From Sphaerisporangium flaviroseum (GTDB taxonomy: Bacteria; Actinomycetota; Actinomycetes; Streptosporangiales; Streptosporangiaceae): DNA of 64,000 nt. The stretch lies in assembly GCF_039537005.1 (NCBI RefSeq), contig NZ_BAAAZR010000032.1:56520-120519 (forward strand). Reading direction: 5' to 3'. The notes under the pieces were generated by a model. It was not told where the DNA came from and made no database searches. It worked only from the letters and a program-made list of their open reading frames with translations. The translations under genes and the position numbers were made by a program. Positions 52,965 through 62,323 of this stretch are shown piece by piece (within the stretch, counting starts at the first letter, position 1; each line of letters opens with the position of its first letter).

Positions 52965-53987
52965 ATGAGAGCGGCTGTAGCTGGAGCCAGCGGATACGCC
53001 GGCGGCGAGTTGCTGCGCCTGCTTCTCACCCACCCAGCCATCGAGATCGGCACGCTGACGGCGGGTTCCAGCGCGGGCAGCGCCCTGGGCGCGCACCAGC
53101 CGCACCTGCCTTCCCTGGCCGGCACGATCCTGCGGGACACGACGGCCGAGGCCCTCCAGGGCCACGAGGTCGTGTTCCTCGCTCTTCCCCACGGCCAGTC
53201 CGCCGCCATCGCCGAACGACTCGGCCCCGGCACCCTGGTCGTCGACTGCGGCGCCGACTTCCGGCTCGAGGACGCCGCCGAGTGGGTCCACTTCTACGGC
53301 GGCGCCCACGCCGGCACCTGGCCGTACGGGCTGCCCGAACTGCCCGGCCAGCGCGAGGTCCTGCGCGGCGCCAAGCGTGTCGCCGTGCCCGGGTGCTACC
53401 CGACCTCGGCCACCCTCGCCCTGTTCCCCGCGTTCGCCGCGGGCCTTGTCGAGCCGGACGTCGTGGTCGTCGCGGCCAGCGGCACCTCCGGGGCCGGCCG
53501 GTCGCTCAAGGCGAGCCTGCTGGGCAGCGAGGTCATGGGGTCCGCCGGCGCCTACAACGTGGGCGGCGCACACCGCCACACCCCCGAGATGGAGCAGAAC
53601 CTCTCCAAGGTGGCGGGCAGGCCGGTGCGGGTGTCCTTCACCCCGATGCTGGTCCCGATGAGTCGCGGCATCCTCGCCACCTGCACGGCTCCCGCCGCCC
53701 CCGGGCTGACCGCGGCCACGCTGCGCGAGGCGTACGCGGCGGCGGTCAAGGACGAGCCGTTCCTGCGCCTGCTGCCCGAGGGCACCTGGCCGGCGACGGC
53801 CATGACCCTCGGCGCCAACACCGCAGCCCTCCAGGTGACCCTCGACGAGCGCTCGCGGCGTGTCGTCGCCGTCGTCGCCATCGACAACCTGACCAAGGGC
53901 ACCGCCGGCGGTGCCGTCCAGAGCGCCAACCTCGCCCTCGGCCTGCCAGAAGAGCTCGGCCTTCCCCTCAATGGAGTCGCCCCGTGA
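52965..53987 (+). CDS. argC: N-acetyl-gamma-glutamyl-phosphate reductase
   Basis: A 340-residue NADPH-dependent dehydrogenase reducing N-acetylglutamyl phosphate to the semialdehyde (third step of arginine synthesis). The Rossmann loop is AVAGASGYAGGELLRLL, the active-site Cys lies in VAVPGCYPTSATLAL, and GAHRHTPEMEQ and TPMLVPMSRGI are family signatures. ATG 52965 has GAGGGGG upstream. It is the first gene of the arginine operon, 40 nt downstream of the promoter. Confidence 0.96.
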   Translation: MRAAVAGASGYAGGELLRLLLTHPAIEIGTLTAGSSAGSALGAHQPHLPSLAGTILRDTTAEALQGHEVVFLALPHGQSAAIAERLGPGTLVVDCGADFRLEDAAEWVHFYGGAHAGTWPYGLPELPGQREVLRGAKRVAVPGCYPTSATLALFPAFAAGLVEPDVVVVAASGTSGAGRSLKASLLGSEVMGSAGAYNVGGAHRHTPEMEQNLSKVAGRPVRVSFTPMLVPMSRGILATCTAPAAPGLTAATLREAYAAAVKDEPFLRLLPEGTWPATAMTLGANTAALQVTLDERSRRVVAVVAIDNLTKGTAGGAVQSANLALGLPEELGLPLNGVAP

Positions 53988-54045
53988 GCGTGCGCAGCGA
54001 GAAGACAGCCCCCATCGTTCCCGCGACGTCGACTGGAGCACGGGC

Positions 54046-55197
54046 ATGAGCGTCACCGCGCCCCTCGGCTTCCGCGCCGCCGGCGTCGCCGCCGGTCTGA
54101 AGTCGAGGGACGCCCGCGACCTCGCCCTCGTCGTGAACGACGGCCCATCCCGCGCCGCCGCCGGGGTCTTCACCCGCAACCGGATCAAGGCCGCCCCCGT
54201 GCTGTGGTCCGAGCAGGTGCTCACCGGTGGCCGGGTGAGGGCGGTGGTCCTCAACTCCGGTGGCGCCAACGCCTGCACCGGCCCGGCCGGCTTCCAGGAC
54301 ACCCACGCCACCGCCGAGAAGGTCGCCGAAGTCCTCGGCGACTCGGCGGGCGAGATCGCGGTCTGCTCCACCGGCCTGATCGGCGAGCGGCTGCCGATGG
54401 ACAGGCTGCTCCCCGGTCTCGACCTGGTGGCCGCCCAGCTGACCAGGGACGGCGGCCTGGCCGCCGCCGACGCGATCCGCACGACCGACACCGTCACCAA
54501 GATCTCCTTCCGCAGGGGCGAGGGCTACATGGTGGGCGGCATGGCCAAGGGCGCCGGCATGCTCGCCCCCGCCATGGCCACCATGCTGAGCGTGGTCACC
54601 ACCGACGCCGACGTGCCCGCGAGCGAGCTCGACCGGGTGCTGCGCAAGGCCGTCGGCCTCACCTTCGACCGGCTTGACACCGATGGGTGCATGTCCACCA
54701 ACGACACCGTGCTGCTGCTCGCGAGCGGGGCCTCGGGGATCACCCCCGACCCGGCGGAGTTCGAGAAGAAGGTCACCGAGGTCTGCGCCGACCTGGCCAG
54801 GCAGCTTCAGGTCGACGCCGAGGGCGCCACCAAGGCCATCGCCATCGAGGTCGTGGGCGCCGCCCACGAGGACGAGGCCGTGGCCGTCGGCAGGGCGGTG
54901 GCCAGGTCGAACCTGCTGAAGTGCGCCATCCACGGGGAGGACCCCAACTGGGGCCGCGTCCTGTCGGCGGTCGGCACGACCGAAGCGGTCTTCGAGCCCG
55001 ACCGGGTCAACGTCGCGATCAACGGCATCTGGATCTGCCGGGGCGGCGCCGCGGGGGACGACCGGGCCAAGGTCGACCTGCGCCCCCGCGATGTGACGAT
55101 CACGGTCGACCTCTCGGCCGGGCCGCACAGCGCCACCATCCACACCACCGACCTCACCGCCGACTACGTCCACGAGAACTCGGCGTACTCGACGTGA
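54046..55197 (+). CDS. argJ: Bifunctional glutamate N-acetyltransferase/ornithine acetyltransferase
   Basis: A 383-residue Ntn-fold enzyme that recycles the acetyl group from acetylornithine to glutamate and can start the cycle with acetyl-CoA. The self-cleavage site is in KGAGMLAPAMATMLS, with Thr179 the expected nucleophile of the beta chain; NSGGANACTG and DPNWGRVLSAVG are family signatures. ATG 54046 has GGAG 8 nt upstream. Whether this copy is mono- or bifunctional cannot be proved from sequence, but no argA or argE is in the cluster. It overlaps argB by 4 nt. Confidence 0.95.
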   Translation: MSVTAPLGFRAAGVAAGLKSRDARDLALVVNDGPSRAAAGVFTRNRIKAAPVLWSEQVLTGGRVRAVVLNSGGANACTGPAGFQDTHATAEKVAEVLGDSAGEIAVCSTGLIGERLPMDRLLPGLDLVAAQLTRDGGLAAADAIRTTDTVTKISFRRGEGYMVGGMAKGAGMLAPAMATMLSVVTTDADVPASELDRVLRKAVGLTFDRLDTDGCMSTNDTVLLLASGASGITPDPAEFEKKVTEVCADLARQLQVDAEGATKAIAIEVVGAAHEDEAVAVGRAVARSNLLKCAIHGEDPNWGRVLSAVGTTEAVFEPDRVNVAINGIWICRGGAAGDDRAKVDLRPRDVTITVDLSAGPHSATIHTTDLTADYVHENSAYST

Positions 55198-56111
55198 GCG
55201 GCTTGAGGGCGGGACCCGGCTCCCAGGCGCACGCCAAGGCGGCCGTGCTCATCGAGGCCTTGCCCTGGCTGGAGCGTTTCCGTGGCCAGACCGTGGTCGT
55301 GAAGTACGGCGGCCACGCGATGGCCGACGAGACGCTGCGCGAGAGCTTCGCCGACGACATGGTGTTCCTGCTGCACGCCGGTCTCAAGCCCGTCGTCGTG
55401 CACGGCGGCGGCCCGCAGATCAACGCCCATCTCGACAGGCTCGGCATCGAGAGCAGCTTCACGGCCGGGCTCCGAGTGACGACCCCCGAGGCGATGCAGG
55501 TCGTGCGCATGGTGCTGGTCGGCCAGGTCAACCGCGATGTCGTCGGCATGATCAACCGGCACGGGCCGTTCGCGATCGGCATGTCAGGCGAGGACGCCCA
55601 CCTGTTCACCGCCGAGCGCAAGCACGCCGAGGTGGACGGGGAGAAGGTCGACATCGGCCAGGTCGGCGAGATCGTCAAGGTGGAGGCGGGCGCCGTGCGG
55701 GCGCTGATCGACAACGGGCACATCCCGGTCGTGTCCTCCATCGCGCGCGGCGACGACGGCGAGGTCTACAACGTCAACGCCGACACCGCCGCCGCGGCGC
55801 TCGCGGTGGCGCTGAACGCAGGAAAGCTCGTCGTGCTGACCGACGTCGAGGGCCTGTACGCCGAGTGGCCGGCCTCGGGGGACACCTCCGGCTCCGAGGT
55901 GATCAGAAGGGTGACGGCCACCGAACTGACCAAGCTCCTGCCTGGCCTGTCCAGCGGCATGGTGCCCAAGATGGAGGCGTGCCTGACCGCCGTCACGGGG
56001 GGCGTCGCCCAGGCTCACGTGCTCGACGGCAGGGTGCCGCACGCGCTGCTGCTCGAAATCTTCACGGACGAGGGGATCGGGACCATGGTGTTACCGCAGG
56101 AGGAGTCATGA
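55194..56111 (+). CDS. argB: Acetylglutamate kinase
   Basis: A 305-residue amino-acid kinase phosphorylating N-acetylglutamate, the arginine-feedback-sensitive step in many bacteria. It shows TVVVKYGGHAM, VVHGGGPQIN, NVNADTAAAALA and VLTDVEGLY. An N-terminal helix (AHAKAAVLIEALPWLERF) of the kind present in arginine-inhibited hexameric enzymes is seen. GTG 55194 overlaps argJ and the stop overlaps argD. Codon 300 (56091-56093) is TTA, five codons from the C-terminus, an odd choice in a biosynthetic gene of this GC content. Confidence 0.96.
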   Translation: MSGLRAGPGSQAHAKAAVLIEALPWLERFRGQTVVVKYGGHAMADETLRESFADDMVFLLHAGLKPVVVHGGGPQINAHLDRLGIESSFTAGLRVTTPEAMQVVRMVLVGQVNRDVVGMINRHGPFAIGMSGEDAHLFTAERKHAEVDGEKVDIGQVGEIVKVEAGAVRALIDNGHIPVVSSIARGDDGEVYNVNADTAAAALAVALNAGKLVVLTDVEGLYAEWPASGDTSGSEVIRRVTATELTKLLPGLSSGMVPKMEACLTAVTGGVAQAHVLDGRVPHALLLEIFTDEGIGTMVLPQEES

Positions 56112-57334
56112 CCGGTGCGACTGGTACGGGCGCGGACGTGCTCGCCGCGAGCGCCGGCTCGCTCAGGGAGCGTTTCGAGGCCGCGTTCATGCCCAACTAC
56201 GGGGTTCCCCCCGTGGTGCCGGTGCGGGGCGAGGGCTGCCATCTCTGGGACGCCGACGGCAGGCGCTACCTCGACCTGATCGCGGGCATCGCGGTGAGCT
56301 CGCTCGGCCATGCGCATCCCGCGCTGGTGGAGGCCGTGTCCCGGCAGGTGGCGACGCTGGCCCACACCTCCAACCTGTTCGTGAACGAGCCCGAGGTGCT
56401 GCTGGCCGAACGCCTCCTCGGCCTGCTGAAGGCCCCGGGCCGCGTCTTCCTGGCCAACTCCGGCACCGAGGCGAACGAGTGCGCGCTCAAGCTCGCCATC
56501 AGCTACGGCAGGAACACCGGCAGGAAGTACTTCGTCGCCGCCGAGAACAGCTTCCACGGCCGCACGCTGGGGGCGCTGTCCCTGACCGGCAAGGCCTCCA
56601 TCCGCGACCAGTTCGGGCCGTTCCCGGCCGACGTGCGCTTCGTCCCGTACGGGGACGCCGACGCGCTCAAGCAGGCCGTCACGCCGGACTGCGCGGCGGT
56701 CTTCCTGGAGCCCACCCAGGGCGAGGCGGGGGTCGTCCCGCCGCCCGACGGCTACTTCACCGCCGTCCGGGAGATCTGCGACGCCACCGGGGCGCTGCTG
56801 GTGCTCGACGAGATCCAGTCGGCGATCGGCCGCACCGGGCACTGGTTCGCCCACCAGCACGACGGTGTCGTCCCCGATGTGCTCACCTTGGCCAAGGGCC
56901 TGGGCGGCGGCATGCCGGTCGGCGCCTGCGTCGGCTTCGGGAACGCCGGCACGATGTTCGCCAAGGGGGACCACGGTTCCACGTTCGGCGGCAACCCGGT
57001 CGCCGCCGCGGCGGCCCGCGCGGTGCTGGACACCATCGAGCGTGACGGCCTGCTGGAGCATGTCCGCACCGTCGGGAAGCTGCTCGCCGACGGCATCGCC
57101 GCCATCGACCACCCGCTGGTCTCCGGCGTGCGCGGCCGGGGACTGTGGCTGGCCGTCGTGCTCACCGCCGATCGCGCCGCCGACGTGCAGGCCGCAGCGC
57201 AGCGCGCCGGATTCCTGGTCAACGCCGTGCAGCCCGACGCCGTACGGATCGCGCCACCGCTGGTGATCACCGCCGAGCAGGTCGAGACCTTCCTCGCGGC
57301 CTTCCCCGCGATCCTCGCGGAGGTGACCCCGTGA
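56108..57334 (+). CDS. argD: Acetylornithine aminotransferase
   Basis: A 408-residue class III PLP-dependent aminotransferase converting acetylglutamate semialdehyde to acetylornithine. Features are FLANSGTEANECALKLA, SFHGRTLGALSLTG, the PLP-binding VLDEIQSAIGRTG and the Schiff-base Lys in TLAKGLGGGMPVGA. ATG 56108 overlaps argB (ATGA) and the stop overlaps argF (GTGA). Confidence 0.96.
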   Translation: MTGATGTGADVLAASAGSLRERFEAAFMPNYGVPPVVPVRGEGCHLWDADGRRYLDLIAGIAVSSLGHAHPALVEAVSRQVATLAHTSNLFVNEPEVLLAERLLGLLKAPGRVFLANSGTEANECALKLAISYGRNTGRKYFVAAENSFHGRTLGALSLTGKASIRDQFGPFPADVRFVPYGDADALKQAVTPDCAAVFLEPTQGEAGVVPPPDGYFTAVREICDATGALLVLDEIQSAIGRTGHWFAHQHDGVVPDVLTLAKGLGGGMPVGACVGFGNAGTMFAKGDHGSTFGGNPVAAAAARAVLDTIERDGLLEHVRTVGKLLADGIAAIDHPLVSGVRGRGLWLAVVLTADRAADVQAAAQRAGFLVNAVQPDAVRIAPPLVITAEQVETFLAAFPAILAEVTP

Positions 57335-58251
57335 CCGTCCGGCACTTCCTTCGGGACGACGACCTGAGCCCGGCGGAGCAGGCCGAGGTGCTCGATCTGG
57401 CCATGGCGATGAAGAAGGACCGGTACGGCTACCACCCCTTCGCGGGGCCGATGACCGTGGCCGTCCTGTTCGACAAGCACTCCACCCGCACCCGCATCTC
57501 CTTCGCGGTCGGCATCGCCGAGCTCGGCGGCCAGCCGCTGATCATCGACGCGGGAAGCTCCCAGATGGGCCGGGGGGAGCCGATCGAGGACACCGCCCGC
57601 GTCCTCGAACGGCAGGTCGCCGCGATCGTCTGGCGCACCTTCGGCCAGGAGCGGGTGGAGGCGATGGCCGCGGTGGCGTCGGTGCCCGTCGTCAACGCGT
57701 TGACCGACGAGTTCCACCCCTGCCAGGTCCTCGCGGACCTGCTGACCGTGCGGGAGCGGCGCGGCACGTCGGCCGGGCAGACGCTCACCTACCTCGGTGA
57801 CGGCGCCAACAACATGGCCCACTCCTACCTGCTCGGCGGCGCGACCGCGGGCATGCACGTCCGCATCGCCGCGCCCGCCGGCTACCACCCCGACTCGCTG
57901 ATACTCGGACGCGCGGCCGAGATCGCCGCGTCCACCGGCGGCTCGGTCACGGTGCTGTCGGACGCGGTCGCGGCTGCCCGCGGCGCCCACGTCCTCGCCA
58001 CCGACACCTGGGTGTCGATGGGGCAGGACGGCAAGGACGAGCGGGTCGCCGCCCTCATGCCCTACCAGCTGAACGCCGGGCTGGTCGCCGCGGCGGTCCC
58101 CGACGTGACCGTGCTGCACTGCCTGCCCGCCTACCGCGGCCTGGAGATCACCGCCGAGGTGCTGGACGGCCCACGCAGCGCGGTGTGGGACCAGGCGGAG
58201 AACCGCCTGCACGCCCAGAAGGCCCTGCTCCAGTGGCTGGTGGCCCGATGA
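57331..58251 (+). CDS. argF: Ornithine carbamoyltransferase (anabolic)
   Basis: A 306-residue enzyme forming citrulline from ornithine and carbamoyl phosphate. The carbamoyl-phosphate site STRTR, the DEFHPCQVLAD motif and the ornithine-site HCLPAYRG are all present. GTG 57331 and its stop both overlap neighbouring genes by 4 nt. The presence of argF inside the cluster follows the mycobacterial rather than the Streptomyces arrangement. Confidence 0.96.
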   Translation: MTVRHFLRDDDLSPAEQAEVLDLAMAMKKDRYGYHPFAGPMTVAVLFDKHSTRTRISFAVGIAELGGQPLIIDAGSSQMGRGEPIEDTARVLERQVAAIVWRTFGQERVEAMAAVASVPVVNALTDEFHPCQVLADLLTVRERRGTSAGQTLTYLGDGANNMAHSYLLGGATAGMHVRIAAPAGYHPDSLILGRAAEIAASTGGSVTVLSDAVAAARGAHVLATDTWVSMGQDGKDERVAALMPYQLNAGLVAAAVPDVTVLHCLPAYRGLEITAEVLDGPRSAVWDQAENRLHAQKALLQWLVAR

Positions 58252-58763
58252 CCGTCCCACTGACCAAGGCCGGCAGGCTTTCGAAGATCGCCGACCTGGT
58301 CAACCGCCACAAGGTCAAGTCGCAGCCGGAGCTGGCCAGGCTGCTGGCCGAGAGCGGGGTCGAGGTGACCCAGGCGACGCTGTCCCGCGACCTCGACGAG
58401 CTCGGCGCGCTGAAGCTGCGGGCCGACGACGGTTCACTGGTGTACGCGCTGCCGGGCGAGGGCGGCGCGCGCATCCCGCTGACGCGCATGGGCGCGGGCG
58501 AGACCCCGGCGTCCCGGCTGCGGCGGGTGGCCGAGGAGCTCCTGGTCTCCGCCGAGGCCTCGGCGAACCTGGTGATCGTGCGGACACCCCCGGGCGCGGC
58601 GCAGTTCCTCGCCTCCGCCCTCGACCACGCCGACTGGGAGTCGATCCTCGGCACGGTCGCCGGGGACGACACCATCCTGGTGATCAGCCGCGATCCGGCG
58701 GGCGGAGCCGTTCTCGCGGAGTCGCTGCTCAAGCTGACGGATCGACGTAGTCAGCCCGCGTGA
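58248..58763 (+). CDS. argR: Arginine repressor ArgR
   Basis: A 171-residue hexameric repressor with arginine as corepressor. The N-terminal winged helix has the recognition segment VTQATLSRDLDELG; the C-terminal domain has the arginine-binding GTVAGDDTILVIS. The length is normal. ATG 58248 overlaps argF. Being inside the operon it regulates, it forms a negative feedback loop acting on the ARG boxes at 52884-52919. Confidence 0.95.
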   Translation: MTVPLTKAGRLSKIADLVNRHKVKSQPELARLLAESGVEVTQATLSRDLDELGALKLRADDGSLVYALPGEGGARIPLTRMGAGETPASRLRRVAEELLVSAEASANLVIVRTPPGAAQFLASALDHADWESILGTVAGDDTILVISRDPAGGAVLAESLLKLTDRRSQPA

Positions 58764-58817
58764 GGCGGGCGTTCCCGGCACGTCGTACAGAGACTTCTTC
58801 CTTTGGAGAGCAGAGCA

Positions 58818-60017
58818 ATGACCGACAGGGTGGTACTCGCCTACTCGGGGGGCCTCGACACATCCGTGGCCATCCCCTTCCTCGCCGACGAGACCGGCGC
58901 CGAGGTCATCGCCGTGGCCGTCGACGTCGGCCAGGGCGGTGAGGACATGGAGGTCATCCGGAAGCGGGCGCTCGACTGCGGCGCGGCCGAGTCGGTCGTG
59001 GTCGACGCGCGCGAGGAGTTCGCCGCCGACTTCTGCGTGCCCGCCCTGCAGGCCAACGCCCTCTACATGGACCGCTACCCGCTGGTCTCCGCGCTGTCCC
59101 GGCCGCTGATCGTCAAGCACCTGGTCGCGGCCGCCGAGCGGTTCAACGGCACCCACGTGTCGCACGGCTGCACGGGCAAGGGTAACGACCAGGTCCGGTT
59201 CGAGGCCGGCCTGGCCGCGCTGAACCCCGCCCTGAAGGTCATCGCCCCCGCCCGTGACTACGCCTGGACCCGCGACAAGGCCATCGCCTTCGCCGAGGAG
59301 AAGGGCCTGCCGATCGACGTCAGCAAGAAGTCGCCGTACTCCATCGACCAGAACATCTGGGGCCGGGCCGTCGAGACCGGGTTCCTGGAGGACATCTGGA
59401 ACGCCCCGATCGAGGACGTCTACTCCTACACCTCCGATCCGGCCCGGCCGCGTGAGGCCGACGAGGTTCTGATCTCCTTCCGGTCGGGCGTGCCCGTGGC
59501 CCTGGACGGGCGCCCGCTCACCCCGTTCCAGATCATCGACGAGCTGAACCAGCGCGCCGGCGCCCATGGCGTCGGACGGCTCGACATGGTCGAGGACCGG
59601 CTCGTCGGCATCAAGTCCCGCGAGGTGTACGAGGCTCCCGGCGCGATCGCGCTGATCACCGCGCACATGGAGCTGGAGAGCGTCACCGTCGAGCGCGACC
59701 TGGCCCGCTACAAGCGCTCGGTCGACCAGCGCTGGGGCGAACTCGTCTACGACGGGCTGTGGTTCTCTCCGCTCAAGCACGCGCTGGACACCTTCATCGC
59801 CGACACGCAGAAGTACGTGTCCGGCGACATCCGCATGACCCTGCACACCGGGCGCGCCGTCGTGACCGGCCGGCGGTCCGAGGCGTCCCTGTACGACTTC
59901 TCGCTGGCGACCTACGACACGGGCGACGCCTTCGACCAGTCCCTGGCAAAGGGCTTCGTCCAGCTCTGGAGCCTGCCCTCCAAGATCGCCGCTGCCCGGG
60001 ACGGTCGTCTCGGCTGA
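58818..60017 (+). CDS. argG: Argininosuccinate synthase
   Basis: A 399-residue ATP-dependent ligase joining citrulline and aspartate. The ATP-binding P-loop is LAYSGGLDTSVAIPFL; GCTGKGNDQVRFE and SPYSIDQNIWGR are family signatures. ATG 58818 has TGGAGAG upstream; the 54-nt gap after argR shows no clear promoter or ARG box. Confidence 0.97.
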   Translation: MTDRVVLAYSGGLDTSVAIPFLADETGAEVIAVAVDVGQGGEDMEVIRKRALDCGAAESVVVDAREEFAADFCVPALQANALYMDRYPLVSALSRPLIVKHLVAAAERFNGTHVSHGCTGKGNDQVRFEAGLAALNPALKVIAPARDYAWTRDKAIAFAEEKGLPIDVSKKSPYSIDQNIWGRAVETGFLEDIWNAPIEDVYSYTSDPARPREADEVLISFRSGVPVALDGRPLTPFQIIDELNQRAGAHGVGRLDMVEDRLVGIKSREVYEAPGAIALITAHMELESVTVERDLARYKRSVDQRWGELVYDGLWFSPLKHALDTFIADTQKYVSGDIRMTLHTGRAVVTGRRSEASLYDFSLATYDTGDAFDQSLAKGFVQLWSLPSKIAAARDGRLG

Positions 60018-60076
60018 CAGGGCATGTTTGGGCTATGGTCGCGGATTGAGCGTTGGATCTGGGGAAGAGGAGAACG

Positions 60077-61540
60077 GTGGCTGAGGGTGGCAAGCCCATG
60101 CGGCTCTGGGGTGGCAGGTTCGAGGGCGGTCCGGCGGACGCGCTGACGCGCCTTTCGGTCAGCGTGCAGTTCGATTGGAGGCTCGCACCGTACGACCTGC
60201 TCGCCTCGCGCGCGCACGCCCGGGTCCTCCACCGCGCGGGGCTGCTCAGCGCGGCTGAGCTCGAACGCATGATCGGAGCCCTCGACGACCTCGAGGAGGC
60301 CTGCAAGGCCGGAGACTTCCGGCCGACCGTGGCCGACGAGGACGTCCACACCGCGCTGGAGCGCGGGCTCCTGGAGCGTCTTGGGTCGCTCGGCGGCAAA
60401 CTGCGCGCCGGTCGCAGCCGCAACGACCAGGTCGCCACCGATCTTCGCCTCTACCTCCGCGACCACGTCAGGTACATCGTGTCCCGGCTCGTCGAGCTGG
60501 AGACCGCGCTGATGAGCCAGGCCGAGGAGCACGCGTCCACCGCGGCCCCGGGCATGACCCACCTGCAGCACGCCCAGCCGGTGTCGTTCGGGCACCAGCT
60601 CCTCGCGCACGTCCACCCGATCGCCCGCGACATCGACCGGCTGCGCGACTGGGACCGTCGCGCGGCCGTCTCCCCGCTCGGCGCGGGCGCGCTCGCCGGG
60701 TCGTCCCTGCCCCTCGACCCCCAGGCGGTCGCCGAGGAGCTGGGCTTCGACTCCGCCGCGCCCAACTCCATGGACGCCGTCGCCGACCGCGACTTCGCGG
60801 CCGAGTTCCTGTTCTGCGCGGCGATGATCGGTGTCCACCTGTCGCGGCTGGGCGAGGAGATCGTCCTGTGGGCCTCGCAGGAGTTCCACTGGATCGAGAT
60901 GGACGACGCGTACTCCACGGGCTCGTCGATCATGCCGCAGAAGAAGAACCCGGATGTCGCCGAGCTGGCCCGTGGCAAGGCGGGGAGGCTCATCGGCGAC
61001 CTGGTGTCGCTGATGACCACGCTCAAGGGCCTGCCGCTCACCTACAACCGCGACCTGCAGGAGGACAAGGAGCCGGTGTTCGACGCCGTCGACACCCTGC
61101 TGCTGGTCCTGCCCGCGGTGTCCGGCCTGGTCTCCACCATGCGGGTGAACACCGCCCGCCTTGAGTCTTCGGCGCCCGAGGGCTTCGCCCTGGCCACCGA
61201 CCTCGCGGAGCTGCTGGTGCGCAAGGGCGTGCCGTTCCGTGACGCCCACGAGGCGGTCGGCCACCTCGTCGTGTGGTGCCAGGTCAACGACACCACCTTC
61301 GAGAAGCTCACCGAAGAGGACCTCGCCAAGATTTCCCCGCACTTCGCGGAGGGCCCTGGCGGCGTCGTGGTCCCCGGGGACGAAGGCGGTGTGCCGGGCG
61401 CGCTCGACGTGCTGAACGTCCAGGGCGCCCTCGCGTCGCGCAAGGGGTTCGGCGGCACCGCGCCGGACCGGGTCCGCGACCAGCTCGTCGCCCTCCGCGA
61501 TATCGTCGATGGTCAGGCAGCGTGGGCGAGCGGATCCTAG
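60077..61540 (+). CDS. argH: Argininosuccinate lyase
   Basis: A 487-residue homotetrameric lyase releasing arginine and fumarate, the last step of the pathway. The fumarase-superfamily signature GSSIMPQKKNPD is near residue 285, with LRAGRSRNDQVATDLRL and TAAPGMTHLQHAQPV upstream. GTG 60077 follows GAGGAGA. Its 3' end overlaps the glycosylase gene by 19 nt. Confidence 0.97.
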   Translation: MAEGGKPMRLWGGRFEGGPADALTRLSVSVQFDWRLAPYDLLASRAHARVLHRAGLLSAAELERMIGALDDLEEACKAGDFRPTVADEDVHTALERGLLERLGSLGGKLRAGRSRNDQVATDLRLYLRDHVRYIVSRLVELETALMSQAEEHASTAAPGMTHLQHAQPVSFGHQLLAHVHPIARDIDRLRDWDRRAAVSPLGAGALAGSSLPLDPQAVAEELGFDSAAPNSMDAVADRDFAAEFLFCAAMIGVHLSRLGEEIVLWASQEFHWIEMDDAYSTGSSIMPQKKNPDVAELARGKAGRLIGDLVSLMTTLKGLPLTYNRDLQEDKEPVFDAVDTLLLVLPAVSGLVSTMRVNTARLESSAPEGFALATDLAELLVRKGVPFRDAHEAVGHLVVWCQVNDTTFEKLTEEDLAKISPHFAEGPGGVVVPGDEGGVPGALDVLNVQGALASRKGFGGTAPDRVRDQLVALRDIVDGQAAWASGS

Positions 61541-62202
61541 ACCGGGAGTTCTTCGACCGGCCCTCCTTCGAGACGGCGCCCGGCCTGCTCGGGCGCGTCC
61601 TCGTGCACGGGCCGGTCGCCGTGCGCCTGACCGAGGTCGAGGCGTACGGCCCGCCGGGGGAGGACCCGGCGTCCCACACCTACAGGGGGCGCACTCCCCG
61701 CAACTCCGTCATGTTCGGGCCGCCCGGCCACCTGTACGTCTACTTCACCTACGGCATGCACTACTGCGTCAACCTGGTCTGCCTGCCCGAGGGGATGGGC
61801 TCGGGTGTGCTGCTGCGCGCCGGCGAGGTGATCGAGGGGGTGGAGGTGGCCCGCACACGTCGCCACCGGCCCAGTACGACCCCGCCGCTGACCGGCCGCA
61901 ACCGTACGATCCACGAGCGCGACCTCGCGCGCGGCCCCGCACGGCTTGCCGTGGCGCTGGGCCTCGGGCGGGAGCACAACGGCCTCGACTGCTGCTCGGA
62001 ATCGGGACCAGGGGTCGAATCCGGCTCAGGTTCGGCGGAGCTGCGGGTGCTGGAAGGGGACCCTGTGGATCCCACCTTGATCCGTTCGGGCCCGCGTACC
62101 GGCGTCTCCTCCGCCGCCGACACCCCGTGGCGCTTCTGGATCGAGGGGGACCCCACCGTCTCGCCATACCGTAAGCACGTGCCCAAGACCAGGCCGAGCT
62201 GA
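61522..62202 (+). CDS. DNA-3-methyladenine glycosylase (AAG/MPG family)
   Basis: A 226-residue base-excision glycosylase removing alkylated purines. It shows the catalytic LTEVEAYGPPGEDPASH block and the conserved GHLYVYFTYGMHYCVN, plus GPARLAVALGL. GTG 61522 lies inside argH, overlapping it by 19 nt, so translation may depend on argH. A short Ser/Gly-rich insertion (SESGPGVESGSGS) sits in the C-terminal half. The link to arginine synthesis is positional only; the argH-mpg-tyrS order occurs in other actinobacteria. Confidence 0.92.
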   Translation: MGERILDREFFDRPSFETAPGLLGRVLVHGPVAVRLTEVEAYGPPGEDPASHTYRGRTPRNSVMFGPPGHLYVYFTYGMHYCVNLVCLPEGMGSGVLLRAGEVIEGVEVARTRRHRPSTTPPLTGRNRTIHERDLARGPARLAVALGLGREHNGLDCCSESGPGVESGSGSAELRVLEGDPVDPTLIRSGPRTGVSSAADTPWRFWIEGDPTVSPYRKHVPKTRPS

Positions 62203-62323
62203 CCCCGGGGTGCCTGCTCACCCTGCGGCTTTCAAGTGGCGGAGTGGGGCGATGATCGGGCAGGCTGTAAGGCAGGCGAAAGCCGTACATTCATCCGTCG
62301 TACCAACCATGAAGGCCAGGATC

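Noticed and set aside
62203..62323. T-box riboswitch upstream of tyrS
   Set aside because: The 121-nt gap is too short for a T-box with specifier loop, antiterminator and terminator, and no T-box sequence is visible.
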